From positions 1-64,000 of the forward strand of contig JAECUM010011172.1 of the NCBI GenBank assembly GCA_016617855.1: DNA of 64,000 nucleotides, in the 5' to 3' direction. The notes beneath the pieces were generated by a model. It had not been told where the DNA came from and did not search any database. It saw only the letters and a list, made by a program, of their open reading frames with translations. The stretch's first letter is position 1, and each line of letters begins with the position of its first letter. Below, one piece after another: positions 13,764 through 26,392 of this stretch. The DNA is from Megalonaias nervosa (lineage: Eukaryota > Mollusca > Bivalvia > Unionida > Unionidae). Made by a program: the position numbers and the translations under genes.

Positions 13764-13966
13764 CTGTACACACTCGTTTTGCAAGTCGAGTCCAACTGCA
13801 AACCACAGACCCAGATCTGCTAGCACATTATGTCTACCCCTGTATGCAATTTGTTAGGAGTAATCAGACGAACAAACAACACAGACCCTGATCTGTCAGC
13901 ACATTAAACAATGGCAGATCAGGCCTGTCCAGTATGCATTTGGACATGACTTACAAGCAGGTACCG
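13764..13966. mobile_element. TIR MITE, family C, copy 1
   Basis: Left arm ..GCAAGTCGAGTCCAACTGCAAA; right arm ends TGGACATGACTTACAAGC. Inside are two nested inverted pairs around AGATCTG/CAGATC. A further fragment with the same internal motifs lies just before it (about 13,670-13,760). Confidence 0.82.
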
Positions 13967-14580
13967 ACAGATTAATTAGCATTAGAATAGCTTTATTGGG
14001 ATCAGATAAAATGAAGCCAGTCTGCTGAAGGTGGCCAGGTTACAAAGGGACTAGTTATGGAAATTTCACTGTATATACTTTCAGCACCAGAATATTCACT
14101 TAAAAAGCAAAGAAAACGGGCAGTACAAACAACATGCTGGTAAGAAATGCATGAATAGTTTTAGAAAGTGACGCATGATTAGAAAATGACTGCAGTTTTG
14201 AAGCAACTGTGACACATCAGTGGCAAATTATGCATGCTGAGCAGCACTTTCCAACTGCAGGTGCTGTCAAGATGATCGAATAACACATATAGGATTGCCA
14301 CTGGCATTTCAGTCTTATGTCCAAAATGTAATACTTCTTTGAAAGGATACAAGTCTTACCGAAAAATTGTTAGGCATTTAGATATATAGGGGTGGCATGG
14401 GGTGAGCTGTATCTTCATTTCAAAAACAGGAATATAATTTGAAAGGATTTATTTTCCCTGTGAAAGTACACCACTCCCTAAATAATTCTGCGACCATGAT
14501 CAAATGCCAAAGTCTGAAGTCTCCACATCTGACAGCGTAAGAGTTTTGCAGCATAATATATATATATACAAAAACATACC

Positions 14581-14795
14581 ATGTATACTTGCTAAAAAGT
14601 CAAGTCCAACTGCAAACTGCATGGACCCAGCTCTGCCATTGCATAATGTTCCAGCACATCTGGGTCTATGCAGTTTGTTACAAGTAATCAGAAGAACAAA
14701 CAACACACACTCTGATCTGCCAGTACAGTATGTAACAACAGATCAAGGTCTATGTCGTCTGCAGTTGGACTGGACTTATGAGTGATTATAGACAG
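14581..14795. mobile_element. TIR MITE, family C, copy 2
   Basis: Left arm GTATACTTGCTAAAAAGTCA then AGTCCAACTGCAAACTGCA. The right arm is its complement (GCAGTTGGACTGGACTTATG). The inside reads GACCCAGCTCTGCC ... ACATCTGGGTC and CTCTGATCTGCC ... CAGATCAAGGTC, so the element can fold at two levels. Confidence 0.9.
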
Positions 14796-15284
14796 TACTT
14801 ACAATTAACTTGATCACAAAGTTGCTCTCTTGAAAAAAATCGTATACTGATATTGAGAATCCAACTCTTAACATAAAGCAAAACTTTACATCCTACCTGT
14901 GGTGTATCAACTGTTCTCAATTAAAATCACCTTACCACATGTTTTTTTTTTACAGATTTAAAGTCATTCCCAACATATTTTCAGTTGAGGTAAAAACTAT
15001 CATCCTAAAAAATTTCTCATGTTGGACAAGGTTTTGTGGTTGCTACAAACCACAAACTTAAAGATCCACCAAACAAAAAGACTTCTGCATAACAAGAGGA
15101 CCTACTTCAGCAATCCATTGTTATAAGGACTGACAAAAATATTATTTACAACATCGCAAAAATTGATAATCACAACAATGAATGATTTCATAGGAATGTC
15201 CTAGTTGAGCACTGAAGATGCTGATAATGTGGCAGCACACTTTGGAATTTCAATTACTTCACATAATATTTAATGATGCAGGTG

Positions 15285-15386
15285 TCAAAATCCACCCTCT
15301 CGGCTGTGCTGGTGGTCTGTTTGTATCCCACCCCAATTTAGAAGCTGTTTGTCTGGGTTCTCGTTCCAGTTGGTCTCCAATTTAAG
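15285..15386 (-). CDS. TLDc gene terminal coding exon (33 codons plus TGA)
   Basis: Acceptor TTTTTCTGCAG, phase 0 in, stop TGA at 15,287-15,285. It encodes LKLETNWNENPDKQLLNWGG then IQTDHQHSREGGF. 'W..NPDK.LL.W.G' gives a tail that continues the charged helix. An ATTAAA hexamer begins about 12 nt past the stop, too close to be the obvious poly(A) signal; a better one (AATAAA on the minus strand) is near 14.45 kb. The 3'UTR end is not resolved. Confidence 0.92.
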   Translation of the reverse strand, partial: LKLETNWNENPDKQLLNWGGIQTDHQHSREGGF

Positions 15387-18300
15387 CTGCAGAAAAAGTA
15401 TCAAACATGTTACAGTGTTTCAGTTTTTTGATCATGACATGTATTAGGTAATTTGAATTAAACTTTTGATGTTTTTTGTTTTTGCTTTACAACAATTGCA
15501 TAAAAAGTTATACAAATTTGTACTATCATTGGTGTAATGTTGGTGGTGTCCTAAAGGAAACCACCAACTCTGACAAACAACCACTTAACTGCATGTGCTA
15601 GAACAAGGAATCAAACCCAGGACTGTACAGGTGCAAAGTGATGGCATTATCACTGAACTATCCTGGCCCCAACTAAGTTTCAACTAAGATCCTGGTGAAA
15701 GAATTTCTTTAAAACAGTCTGGAAATAGCAAATTATTAAGTATATTATGTTTCTCTGAGAATACTTATGCAATCATGGTTGTTGTTGTTGCTGTTGTTGT
15801 AGGGTTTAACGCCATTTTTCAGCACAAGATAGGCTATACATGGCGGCCAGTATAAATGGTGGAGGAAGAACCCAGAAAACCCTCAAAAGAACCACTGACC
15901 CATGAGAAGCTACTGGCAAGCTTTCTTACGTACCCACATCAGCCGAGCCCAAGGCTCGATCCCACGCAGACAGACATGAGATGGCAGTGATCCGTAACAG
16001 TCAGCACCTTAGACCACTCGGCCACTCAGGGCCCCCGCAATCATGCTAAGATTAAGTAAATATGTTTATCTACCTCTCAAATCCAGCAAATACAAATAGC
16101 CCCAAAAATGTAATCATTCATTTCTCTATACCATTTACACAAAGATAAGAACCTTGTACCTATTACCTCTATTTACCACTGCTAGATGTCACTAGTTTAA
16201 GCTAACTGATGTAACATTGGCACTCACATTTACAGGAAGGTGTGGGAGTATTTACAAGTAATGTGATCAGGTAAGTATTCTCAGAAGAACATAATTTACT
16301 AGAAACTCTGCTGTCTCCTTTGAACATGTTCCCCAATCACGTCAATGTTAGGAGAATAGGTAAGAAGTGGATGAAATGCACAACCATGCAACCTCTACCA
16401 TCAGTCTCCTTTGAGGGAAGAATTCCCCATAAGAAGGATACACAACCCTCATAATATGATGTAGCACAACTAATGGTCGCATGACCTATGACCAAAACCT
16501 CTCAGATAAGGATCAAGGTTAACTTATTCTTAATAAGTAAAACAAAAAAACCTTGGACAAATTTAGCGAAATCTCTAAACCCATGCCTGTGAGTTTGTAC
16601 TGACCTCAAAAGGTCTGGTGGCCATCTAGGCCAGAGCAAATGGACCCACCAAACCCAATTTGCACCTCTGTGATGCCAGATTTCTGAAATAATATCCTGA
16701 GAACATTGACTGTGCATGATAGTTAATGGCTTCTATTACTTGTAGACATTGCTCTGATCTGATGAGCAGAAATCTGTACGAGTCATATCTGGTCCTGTGA
16801 TAATTCAGAATACACAGCATAATACCAACCTCAGCCATGAGGCCAGGGTTATCTTCTTTTCCTGTCCTAATGGAAATAAAAATACATTTCTGGGAACAAT
16901 GGCTCTTCTCTGCATTTTAAAAAATGTTTGAAAGCATGGACTGGGTCTTGCTTAGCTGCCACTCTCAATGTGTCAATTGAGGAGAGAGTTTCATGAAACC
17001 CTTTTGATTGCCCACAGATGGTAAACAGTTCTTAACTATGAAACTTGGTTGCATCAAAACAAAGTATGGAATCATCTGATTTGAAATGGAAATACTTCAG
17101 GTCCACTGTAAGGGCACGCAGCTCACTGACTCAGCATGCTAAGGTTAATGCTATCAGAAAGCATGTCTTGTAAGATAACAGCTTCAAAGAGGCTCTGGCT
17201 AAGGGTTTGAACTTCTCAGTCAACCCAAGTCAAAACCTATAAAAGATTCCATTTTGATAACAGGGCAAATGATATAGGTCCATTTTGGGTCAAAGTTGGC
17301 TAGCAAGTCAGAGAGATTCTTGTTGTGATCTTACTTCACTACGATGCCTGAATACCTGCCACTTCCTTTCACGGGCTTTCAAATTGGAGGGCCTGCTTGC
17401 TTCTGAAATTTTCTCCACAAATGAAGGTCAAAACTCTTTTCTACACAAGTCTCTCCTTAAAAGAGTAAGGCATAAAAAAGAAGCCTGTCCGGACTGGATG
17501 AAACAATGTGAATGAGATCTGAGCAGATTGAATTTTGACAGAATCTTCCTGGGGATGTGTGTCTCTATTCTGAACAGACTTTTCACCCACAACTTGTCCC
17601 ATCTTAGTGGGGCTATCAGACTGACTTTTTCAAGTCTGGTCCCTGAATTTGTGAATGACTATTGGAATCAGAACAGTTGGAGGGAAAGCATAACCCCAAA
17701 CCCTATCCCAAATGACTACAAGTGGCCACCAATGGCTCATCCTAACAGTTAAGGCAGGAAAGCAAGACATAACCTAACTAGCACTGACCTCTTGGCTAAA
17801 TTGTTATTAGATCAGTATATTCTGAACTCTCACAGGGTCAGGTATGACTCATAAAGATTTCGACTCATAAAATACAAGCAATTTCCATGAGGGCTGTTCC
17901 ATTTAAACACATGGTACCCAGGGAAGGCAGTTTGTTTAAAATATATGCCAGGGTACTTTAATTTCATAGAGTTCATATTAAAATAATAAGAAAAATCTAA
18001 ATTGCATCTATGGCTGCGTACCCCACATCAAAAGTACCTTCCCTGGGTCCCAGGTATGTTTTACTGGAACAGCCCTGAGCCTGACTTTCAAATATACTGT
18101 CCCAATTCAAGATATAGTGAAGTCAGTTGGCTGGCACACCCTGTCAACTTTCTTCAAATAAGAACTAAATCTTGTCAGGCCACATGTTAAGTTTGATTAA
18201 ATTTATAATATTTTTTTTTGGTTGGGGGGAAATGTGAGTGGCATTATTCAAGGTATTCTTTAGTTATATCCACAAATTGCATTTGATAAAAAGCCATTTA

Positions 18301-21300
18301 TATTTGTGTTTCATGCTCACAAGCCAGTCCAGCTAGAAACCTGAATCATCACATGTGTGTGACTTGGATTTTTAATGTAGCTTTAACAATTTTTCAGTCA
18401 TATCGCTACAATGTCTGCAGTGTGGCACTTTATAGTGATGTCTAGCACTGGGGCATCATGCCGCAGGCATGTAGCATGTTGTCCCACACAGTCACATTAT
18501 CCCGACACCAGGCCGACCAGACCTAACACTAACCTCTTAATGGTGAGCACCAAGTGAGGCAGCTGTTAGTATCATTTTTTGTAAGACTTCGGTATGACTC
18601 GGCCGGGGATCGAACCCACAATCTGACCTTAAAATCAATGTCGTTCATAAGCTAAATAAAGCACTGAAATGCAAAAAAATGAGCCTCTGATTTTACCCCC
18701 CAGTTAATTAGGTCTGGTTTTCAAAACTCCTTCACAAAAGTGTGGATAGAGTCAGAACTAGTTTTGATTCTGAAGCAGTTATATATTACAAGAATGTTTA
18801 TGTGAAAACTAAATGTAAATGCCAGCAATGATACAAAAGGTGTAGGGAAAACAACATTTTTTTTTTAGGTCACTGTGATGCGATGTTGGAGGTAAGATGA
18901 GCACCATTTTCATTCACAGGCAGCTACATATTACTATAATGTTTCAGTGAAATGGTCGATACCATCAGAAGAAGCCATACTAATAATTTCAGAATGGATG
19001 CCAAGGCAGCTAGTTTTTGAGGCTATGTCATCATTTTAAAAAAGGAAGAACTACATATTAAAAGAAAGAAGCATTCTCTTTTGCTATGGCTGAAAGAAGC
19101 ATTCTCTTTTGTTATGGCTATCTGTTTTTGAAAAAGTAGCTGTTATGAGACTTTTTGATGTTAGGAGGTCATATTGGCATCATTTTCACTGAAGCTCTAC
19201 TACATGTAGTGAAAGGTGTTAGGTGAAAACCCATACTGATATGACCAGCTGTTCAAGAGTAGTGACAACAATATTTCAAAGATAGCCACCACTGATCAGC
19301 ACTACTTTTATTTAGAACCAACAATACTTCACAAGAAGTCCTGTAGTGGCAACCATGTCAATATGACCATCTGTTCAGGAGTGACCATAGGATTTTTAAT
19401 GAGGGCTACCATGGCAACCATACTGGAGGTCTGAAAGGCCCCATTTCATTTAACAGCAACTACATATATGAAGGAGTCTTTATGTGAAAACCCCATGTTG
19501 CTGTGACTATCAATTCAGGAAAGGAGCAAGATTTTCATGATGGCCAACATGGAGATGAACTTGGATGAAACTGTCAGTCTGATTAGCACCATTTTCATTT
19601 AGGACCAACATGATGTAAGAAGTCCTTTTGTGCAAACTCCCATGTGAATATGAAAATCCTTTTAGGAGAAGTGATAAACTTGTCAACCTGGCCTGTGCGG
19701 TGACCATATTGTATGTCACATTGACACCATTTCGATTTAGGACAAACTAGCCATCATAAGAAGTCTTTTAGTGCAAGCTCTATCTTGAAATGGCCATCCA
19801 TTCAGGAAGAACAGCAAAACCAAGTTTTTAAGACTGTCCCCATGGTGGATGTTAGATCAGCACCATTTTCATTATGGACCAAGTAGACAGCGTCAGATGT
19901 CATTCAGTGAAAATCCCATTTTTCGGTTTGGTGTTTTACTGCAGAACATAAAATGGAGACTATTTAGTGCTCAGGCAATTTTTCCTGCCCATGAAGAATG
20001 TGAGTACCATCATGAGAAGTGATAAAATAAATTTCAAGATGGCCACAATAGCATATGTCAAATCAGTCCCATTTTCATTTCAAATCAACTATATACAATA
20101 ATTAGTACGTTTTTTTGTTAAACTCCAGGGATATTTTTAGCACCACTGAAAGTAGAAAGACACATTTGTATTCTCTGCAATTATCAAACTGCAAATACAG
20201 TTAACAAACACCTACATGTCATTCGCTTATTTGGATTTATAAATAGTTTTGATTGTTATTAGGAAAATTATGTGTGCTGTCTGATGATGAAAATGAAAAT
20301 GTGTTTGGAAATGTATTTGAAATAAGTATATAAAGTAAAAACTATGCAGATATTCCCTATCCCTGAAATACAAGAACAAATTTTCACAATATATGCACTA
20401 TTTCTATTTTGCTGAAAGTGCACTTATGAAATTTAAAAAAAAAATAAAAAAAAGTTAACAGCTCACATTTTTATAACTTCTGAAGTTTAGCCATGAAAAG
20501 CCAGCAATTTTCTATAAGATGCACATCAAAAATAAGATCAGTTGTGTCCTCTCAATCCCAATATTAACCCCACTCATTCAGATATCAAATTAAAGAAAAC
20601 TTTTTTTAATAAAAAGAATTAACAGCAAGGAAAATCAAGGGAATACCATTTCATATATCTGTCAACCATTGGTACAAATGTGAAAACCAGATGTCAATAT
20701 GATCACTCATTCAAAAGGTGTAGTCATAACAAGATTTTCAAGATGGTCACTAGCAATAATGAATACCATATCAGCACAATCTTCATATAGGTCAAAGAAA
20801 ACATCACAAGAAGTCTTTTGGTGAAAATCATGACCATCCATTTACAAGAAGTAGCAATAACAGGATTTTCTGTAGAGGTGGATCACACAATATTTCTATT
20901 TAATACATTTATAGATATATCAGATTTTATCTTATAGAAAACACAAAAGATTAGACCTCAATCTGCCATTTGATAATATGCAAACGATCAGTCTTAAGTG
21001 TCTGCCCGAAATCACAGACCAAATAAAGTATGTAGACCCTGATCTGATGGCTCATTTCAGGAACAGCATATTTGTCTTTTGCAGTTTGTACCTGGGTGCA
21101 TCTCATATATATGAAAATACCAGAATAAAAGAGTTCATGGAACAGAGATGTCCCATCTCCATGCCTGAAAACAGCCTTAAGTGCAAAACATGCCATAGGT
21201 GCAAACAAACTGACATAAACTGTAGGACAATATTATATGTCCTGTAATTCTTACAGTCAGGCATATAAAAGGCATGCTGGTATGTTTGATCAGATTTGTC

Positions 21301-24300
21301 TCACCTTTCTGCCTCTATGCTTTTCTACATCCTTCCTTTCCCACTGCTTCTGTTTCAGTTGAGCCTTCTTGGCCTCTGTTCCACCACAGCCCCAAACCTG
21401 AGGGTCACATGTATAATTCAACAATCATGAAATTACAAATCAAGTCTACAGGGTATAGATAACAAGATTTTAATTATACATGCAAACCTATGCATTTTGA
21501 AACTTAAAGATTTCAAGTGCAGTTTCTTTTGTTCCTTGTTATCATCCTGTCATTATTGCACCTTTTACATCTAAACATTTATGTAGATGACAAGGTGTAC
21601 TCAAATGACAACAACTATACAGTTCTAAACTGCTCCCTGCCATTTTACTGGAACTGACACACATTCGGTAATCACTGCCATTCCATGCTGTTTGATTTAG
21701 TGAATAACACTTGTGTGACAATTCATTAAAATTTCTCATGTATTTACAACTGCAGTAATTAGCAAATATTTTGATCCATTCAAAATCCATTAAGAATAAT
21801 ATGAAAGAATTTACTCATTGTCCAGCAGAGTTATCAATGAGATGACTTAATTCTCTCACAATTTAAAAACTGATGACAATTTCAGTTTATAATTGGCTGA
21901 AATTTAGCAAACAGACATTTATATGGAACAGGGTCAGCTAACAATCTGAACAAATCATCAATGCAAACTTTTAGCTAAGGTCAGCCAAATCTTAACATAT
22001 GATCACTTCTATTCAACTGAGGGGTCAAATCCAATACAGGCAACATATACATCTAATCAGAAGTCATCAAGTGTAATTGAGACATACAGGCAACATATAT
22101 CACATCTGATCAAAAGAGGGATCAAGTTCAATTGAAACAGCAATGTATATCACATCTAATCAACAGAGGAATGAATTCAAATTGAGATCTACAGGCAACT
22201 TATGTCACATCTGATCAAAAGAGGGATCAAGTTCAACTGAAATATACAGGTAAAGTATGTCATATCTAATCAACAGCAGGATAAAAATCATTGGTGATCA
22301 ACTGGCAGCGTATATCACACCTAATCAACAGAGGGATAAAAATCATTGGTGATCAACCGGCAGCGTATATCACACCTAATCAACAGAGGGATAAAAATCA
22401 TTGGTGATCAACAGGCAGCGTATATCACACCTAATCAACAGAGGGATCAAGACTAACTGAGATCTACAGGAAATTAATTTCATAAAGGAAAACTAGAAAT
22501 GTGTAAAAAGGCACTGATGCTTCTGCCAATATATTCCTGGTAGTGATACACATAAATATCAAGTTTTATATCTCCATCAGAAATGGCTTCAAAATAATAA
22601 AAGTGATGGGGAAAATGTAACACTTTGGTCTGCAACCTTGATCTTAAAAAAACAAACCATTATTAATATGATACCCAAGACATCTACCAATATCTCTGCC
22701 TTGTTTCATCCCCTATCTCAAACAACTATAACGTGATAAGGTAGTAAGGAAAAATTTTAAATGCTTCCCTTTGACTTTTGTCTTGAAGCTTGTGGTACAC
22801 AATATATGCTGCAGTAATGAGATGTAACAGTACCATGTTTTGTCAATGAATCAAAATGGGACTAAAGGTTATTGAGTGGCAAATAGAATGTAATGGATGG
22901 ACAGACAGAAAAATGAACACCACATCTCCCACTTCTTTTGCAAAAGAAGGCATGGAGCAATTAATAAGGATCTTGTACATTATATGAATTTTGGATTGAT
23001 GACAAGAATTGAAAGGAAAAAAAAAAATCAAAACCATGCCTAAATATGTCTATGTTGGTATAGTATCTTTACATTTGATTTCCCTTGTAACACAAAACAG
23101 GAGGGATTAATATTCAGGGCTGTTCCATTAAAACATACATGGGATCTGGGAATGGCACTTTTAAAAACATATATGCCAGGGTAGTTTGGTTTCAAAATTG
23201 CTTCTGTCCCAGGTTGTTTATTCAATAAAATTGCTTCTATAGGTGGTTGAAAGAATTGGTTCGGGAGGTCTATCTAAAAGTGCAAGCTCAACGTAATCAA
23301 AAACTTCAACTTTAGATATCCAGTCATCAAATTCGCGTTTTATGTTATGCACACTGTATTTGTCATTGGTCAGCTATAAATAGGTCGGGGAAAGCATGCC
23401 ACATGACCCTGCATTTGTAGATTGACTGATCACAAAGTGAAAATCTATGACTTTGTTTTCTTAATCATAAGGAAAATTAGCAGATTTCTGAATAAATCTC
23501 CTTACAAAATGAAAGTATAAATTCTGCGGTCACATTAATTTTGGTCTCATGAGACTTGGTTTTCTTCATTCGGATCCAATACAATGCGCACTGTGAAAAG
23601 AACTGAATGTAGCTGTATTGTGACAGTAATGGCAGTGAGACATGTTTTCAACCGGGGATGAGGTCGGTATTTGGTTCAGATAGCAAAGCTTAGAGAAATA
23701 ATTGACAGCCTTACAGGTAAGTTCTGTCATTTTTTGAGCAAGCTAATCAAAATGTGTTAAAAGACTAGTGAAATTCGGTTTATTCAATCATTACGAACAT
23801 TGTTTTCATAGACACATTTCTGTCAGTCAAAAGCCATTATAACAACATGTACTTATCTTCATCCAATTAACTCAAGACGACCAACATGCACAGAATAGGC
23901 GAAGGACAGATTTCGCGTTAGTTACCTTTTGCTAACTGGTTGAAGGGACAGAAACGAATGTTTATGTGTAATGGAGTCTCCGATGGAGATTTTAACTCCA
24001 CCATGTAATCATTCCAAGTCCAGTTCCAACAGATGCTTCCCGATAAGGTCACTAGCAGACGATATTCTGCCCATTTTACCTGGATTACAGGCAACCTGGC
24101 AGTTTCTCCTATATGCAATCACCAAAATTTACCATTTTTAACAAGGCACACTGAAGCAAAGTCAACTTATAAATCACAAATCTAGATACTAACAGAAAGC
24201 CTGATTTGCATTCTGTTTATGTAATTTTTGTAAAAGTATCTTGAGATTCAATGAATTTATTTCAGCTTCCAAACACCGTATAAAGTCAATGGTAGCCAGC

Positions 24301-26344
24301 TGACCACAAATATGGTGGCTGATGACGTCATTCAAGAACTATCTATAGGTAATTCCAATGTTTTGGAATGCAGCTTCACAAAATTTGACTATTTAACAGT
24401 TATCAGAGGAAAAATCAGATTGATGGCACTTTAAAGTTGGAATGGAAGAAGTGCAGGAGATAATAACATTGGCATTACTGCTGTATATTTGTATGAAGTA
24501 TCTTATGTGACAATTTCAATGAACTAGTTTCCTGGATTCAGTTGCATTTTGTTTAATTACTGTGACAATTTAAAAGAAATCTCGGAACTATTGTAATAAA
24601 TGGCAATATATGGAAAGGAAGTTAAAGTCATACAACAAAAATAAGAAAATTTTCTTGAAACCAATGAGTTGGTGATTAACAAATTATTGTTCACCCTATC
24701 TTCCAGTTATTTCTGCACAGAAATAATACTATCCATACTTAATTAAAATGTAACTTTGGGTAAGCGAAGTCAAAATGTATTGGTGGCTTTTCACTGATGT
24801 TTCAGATTCTTGATAGGTAACAGTTCTTATTTTCAATGGTGGTGGTCATAACCATTCAAGTATTTATTAACAATGTGGTTAGTTGTGGCTTGTATACAAT
24901 TAGATGATTATTACAACGTTCTGCTTAGTATCCAGTCATCTCATTTTCTCCATAAAATTTAATCACAATGATACCATAGTAGCTGGTTGAATTAAACATC
25001 ACTGACTTTATGTTTAAATTTTCTCTATGTGCATGTCAAGTTGCTGAACTTTTGGGCAGTACACCAATCTTTTGGTATGTTTATCATCTCAAAAATATAT
25101 ATAGAATATAATTGCTGCTTTACATTCCATGCCTATTTTTTATTTACTTGAATAATTGTCATAATGAATGCACTAGTGGTCATTTTTGAGTTCACACATG
25201 TTAGTTTCAGTGTGAATCTTATGTTGGCTTTGGATTAAACTTAGCTTTGTTGGGGACTGTCTATTTTGTAACTACTCACTGGGTGGGTGGGGTTGAAGTT
25301 TGAATATTTGTGCATGTGGGTGGGGATAAGACCAAGTGGTACATGCACACCTAATGACAAAAACTTACAATAAAACCTATCTGCCATAGCCAACAACAAA
25401 CTGATAGTATTTGCACACCTTCTAATTTGTTTGTACCTCCTTACCAATTTTAAAAATGAAAAGCATCAAGAAAAAAAGTTATAAATAAGTGCAGTACATC
25501 ATTTTCAATTGGCCAATGAGAGGGCAGTCAACCATTCAGAGTATTGCACTTGCATATTAAGCGGGTCTGATCATGGCCATACAAGTTGTGCGAAAAGGGA
25601 AAGAAGTGTTTTCCCTTGTAGTTTTTTTTATAGTACATATATAACTGATAAGTTAATTGTAAGCAACTAGTTAGCCCATGTACCCTTTTCTGGTTTTCAG
25701 GATGGATGATGCATGGCAGTCAGAACTGTATCATCTGCATCTAGTGTTTGCAATGTACAGTTTCAATACTTTTAAAAATAATGGACAAATAAAAATGTAA
25801 CTCCAAAATGTATGGAATTAGTGAGAATGATCAAATCTGTTGCTTGAAAACAAGGACCTGATCATGCAAATATGGAGACCATGTTACTAAAAAAAAAACA
25901 AACCCATATATGATTCAAAATGCAAACAAATTTAAAGTGTTTGAAGGGGGATATGAAGCGAATGTAAACGTTCACACTGGGGAGGGGTTAGAAAAAAGTA
26001 CACCCTGCAATGGGGGGGTGTGTGTTAAAAAAATGACTCTTTTCAAATATACTAAATGGACTTCCCCTTATCCTCACCTGGAGTAATTAAGTTTTATTAG
26101 GCCAGCAGTAATGATGAGGCAAAATAGTTTTAATCATTTGTTTTTTTAAATTTAATTATTTCTTTACAAAATTATTATACAGTTTTATTTTATTTAGATA
26201 GTACAAAATGTTACTGTCAGAAACTGAACAGGAATTTTGCCCCATTTTTAATGATAGAAATTTGATAATGGGTAATCCCTTGCAGTATTTATTAAATCAC
26301 TGAACATGTCCTCACACCAAGCTGTTATATCTCTGGCACACACA

Positions 26345-26392
<48 letters not shown>

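Noticed and set aside
14500..14785. 68- and 93-aa ORFs
   Set aside because: They are translations of the family C MITE.
23918..24118. Minus-strand ORF MHIGETARLPVIQVKWAEYR... and an internal MGRISSASDLIGKHLLELDL reading that resembles a myristoylated start
   Set aside because: It lies downstream of most TLDc exons on the same strand, so it cannot be their start, and it lacks a consistent splice partner.
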